Part shown: positions 52,368 through 53,415 of the stretch, in pieces
How the letters are laid out: every line of letters starts with the position of its first letter
How positions within the stretch are numbered: position 1 is the first letter of the stretch
Notes under the pieces: model-generated
What the model was told of the DNA's origin: nothing
Seen by the model: the letters and a program-made list of their open reading frames with translations, nothing else
Databases searched by the model: none
Source of the DNA: a virus
Virus record (IMG/VR): IMGVR_UViG_3300031658_000010
Coordinates: 1-53,415 of that record
Length of the DNA: 53,415 nucleotides
Strand: one strand, 5' to 3'
Made by a program: the position numbers and the translations under genes

Positions 52368-53415
52368 ATGGACAACTTAAAAGACATAAACAATTTCTTA
52401 ACAGAAAAGAAAGTAACAGTTAAAAGACGGTATACTGAATCTCACCCTGCAAAAAATGTATCAACATCTGCAAGAATAAGATCTAGTATAATAGAAGCTA
52501 TAGCTGATGGTCATATTACTGAAGACGAAATGGCTAAAATATTAACAGAGCTTAAAGCTCATAAGAGATGGTTAAATAGAAACAAAACTTTGTTTAACAT
52601 AAGCGAAGATCAAGAAGGGGTAAAAACATTTTCATTATCACCATACGGACAAAGAGTTATGAATGCAACAAAGACAACTATCATCAATGAAGCTTTATCA
52701 GTTCCTCATAAAGAACAAGGTAAAAAACCAGTAAACATGTTTGTTGGTAGATTTCAACCTTTTACATTAGGTCATGTTAAGGTATTTGAAAAAATGCATA
52801 AAGAAAACGGTTTGCCTGTTGTGGTTTATATGGTGAGAGGTAGAAAGCCTGATCCAGAGAAAAGACCATTTGATGAAGATACACAACAAGCAATGTTTGC
52901 TAAAATGAAAAAGCAATATCCATTTTTAGAAGCAAGTTTCGTAGTTCCTAATGGAGCAATTGATACAATGTTTGCAGCAGCAAGACCAGCATATGAACCA
53001 ATGATGTGGGGATTTGGTACTGATAGAAAAAAAGATTATGGTAATATGATTGATAAGCAAGCATACCGAGATCAACTTGGAGTTCATCCAGATTTTAAAG
53101 GTTTTGAAATTCCTAGAACAGGTGAAAACATCTCAGCATCTAAAGTAAGAAATGCTCTTAAGATAGATGATGAAAAAACATTCAAACAACTAACACCGAA
53201 AAGTATACACAGTTTTTATAAAGCTTTGCAAAATACTCTAAGTCCAATAAAAGAAAATAACAATATTATGAAAAATTTAAAATCAATTAATGAATTCTGT
53301 ATAAACGAATCAGTAATTAATGAAAACGACGCTAAGACAATAGTTAAAGCGTTTATGAAAGCTTATAATAAGGGAGACGAAGTTACTACCGATGATTGGA
53401 ACCAATTCATATATG
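52368..53415 (+). CDS. NMNAT/cytidylyltransferase-like enzyme, 3'-partial, with targeting-like linkers
   Basis: The frame is open from the ATG at 52368 to the right edge (349 codons). N terminus MDNLKDINNFLTEKKVTV gives LTE/K. A helical part of about 85 residues ends at I106-N-E/A109, just before the catalytic domain. That domain has GRFQPFTLGH (127-136, the HxGH-type nucleotide-binding motif, first His replaced by Thr) and ISASKVRNAL (255-264, the ISxTxxR-like motif). At 301, MKNLKSINEFCINES starts another targeting-like segment, so at least one more module follows outside the window. NAD or nucleotide-sugar type substrates are possible; not determined. Confidence 0.75.
   Translation, partial: MDNLKDINNFLTEKKVTVKRRYTESHPAKNVSTSARIRSSIIEAIADGHITEDEMAKILTELKAHKRWLNRNKTLFNISEDQEGVKTFSLSPYGQRVMNATKTTIINEALSVPHKEQGKKPVNMFVGRFQPFTLGHVKVFEKMHKENGLPVVVYMVRGRKPDPEKRPFDEDTQQAMFAKMKKQYPFLEASFVVPNGAIDTMFAAARPAYEPMMWGFGTDRKKDYGNMIDKQAYRDQLGVHPDFKGFEIPRTGENISASKVRNALKIDDEKTFKQLTPKSIHSFYKALQNTLSPIKENNNIMKNLKSINEFCINESVINENDAKTIVKAFMKAYNKGDEVTTDDWNQFIY

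Noticed and set aside
53268-53415. A separate tagged gene starting at 53268 (MKNLKSINEF...)
   Set aside because: It is in frame with, and not separated by a stop from, the NMNAT-like protein, so I describe it as an internal module. Independent internal initiation cannot be excluded, since an A-rich leader precedes it.

Overview
The window is a stretch of genome from a large, T4-like contractile-tailed phage (myovirus). All convincing genes lie on the + strand, nearly end to end, often with 4-nt or slightly longer start/stop overlaps. There is no tRNA, rRNA, CRISPR array or insertion sequence that I can see, and no gene-free stretch longer than about 180 nt. The DNA is AT-rich. Gene starts almost never have a Shine-Dalgarno sequence and sit behind A-rich leaders. 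Together with a BspA-type (DUF285) leucine-rich adhesin, this suggests a Bacteroidota (flavobacteria-like) host. The host call is an inference.

Layout. (1) 1-2814: end of a collagen-like tail fibre (its start is outside the window), a BspA-like protein and a small protein. (2) 2884-5122: five small unknown genes. (3) 5149-11723: tail tube/baseplate hub block, with tube-like proteins, a LysM-like gp53-type protein, a gp27/gpD-like hub, a gp5-type OB-fold spike lacking lysozyme, and a small partner. (4) 11832-14306: a four-domain ribosomal-protein-S1-like protein and an amidoligase-family enzyme with a repeat tail. (5) 14313-39226: baseplate wedge and distal tail, including gp25-like, gp6/J-like and a 1101-aa gp7-like candidate, several very large structural proteins, fibre-like proteins and another tube-like protein. 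(6) 39252-45011: replication, recombination and chaperone block, with a RuvC-like nuclease, GroES-like co-chaperonin, gp32 ssDNA-binding protein with a structured leader, primase, UvsY candidate and UvsW helicase. (7) 45067-53415: proteins whose N termini resemble the T4 capsid-targeting sequence, including an extremely acidic repeat protein, two KxxG-type (RNA-ligase-like) nucleotidyltransferases and an NMNAT-like nucleotidyltransferase running off the right edge.

How they fit together. Regions 1, 3 and 5 build the tail and baseplate. Region 6 copies and recombines DNA and assists capsid folding. Region 7 looks like a set of internal capsid proteins. Their N termini, and also several inter-domain linkers, carry sites of the type (I/L)-x-E followed by A/S/G, the known T4 gp21 prohead-protease specificity. 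The most interesting hypothesis is that this phage packages, and probably injects, a set of nucleotidyltransferase enzymes, some made as precursors cut during head maturation.

A second strong signal is a near-invariant AATATATAA element placed 13-22 nt before nine gene starts (11 instances in all). It is probably the phage promoter, implying very short leaders. That fits SD-independent translation and makes the phage-encoded S1-like protein especially interesting.
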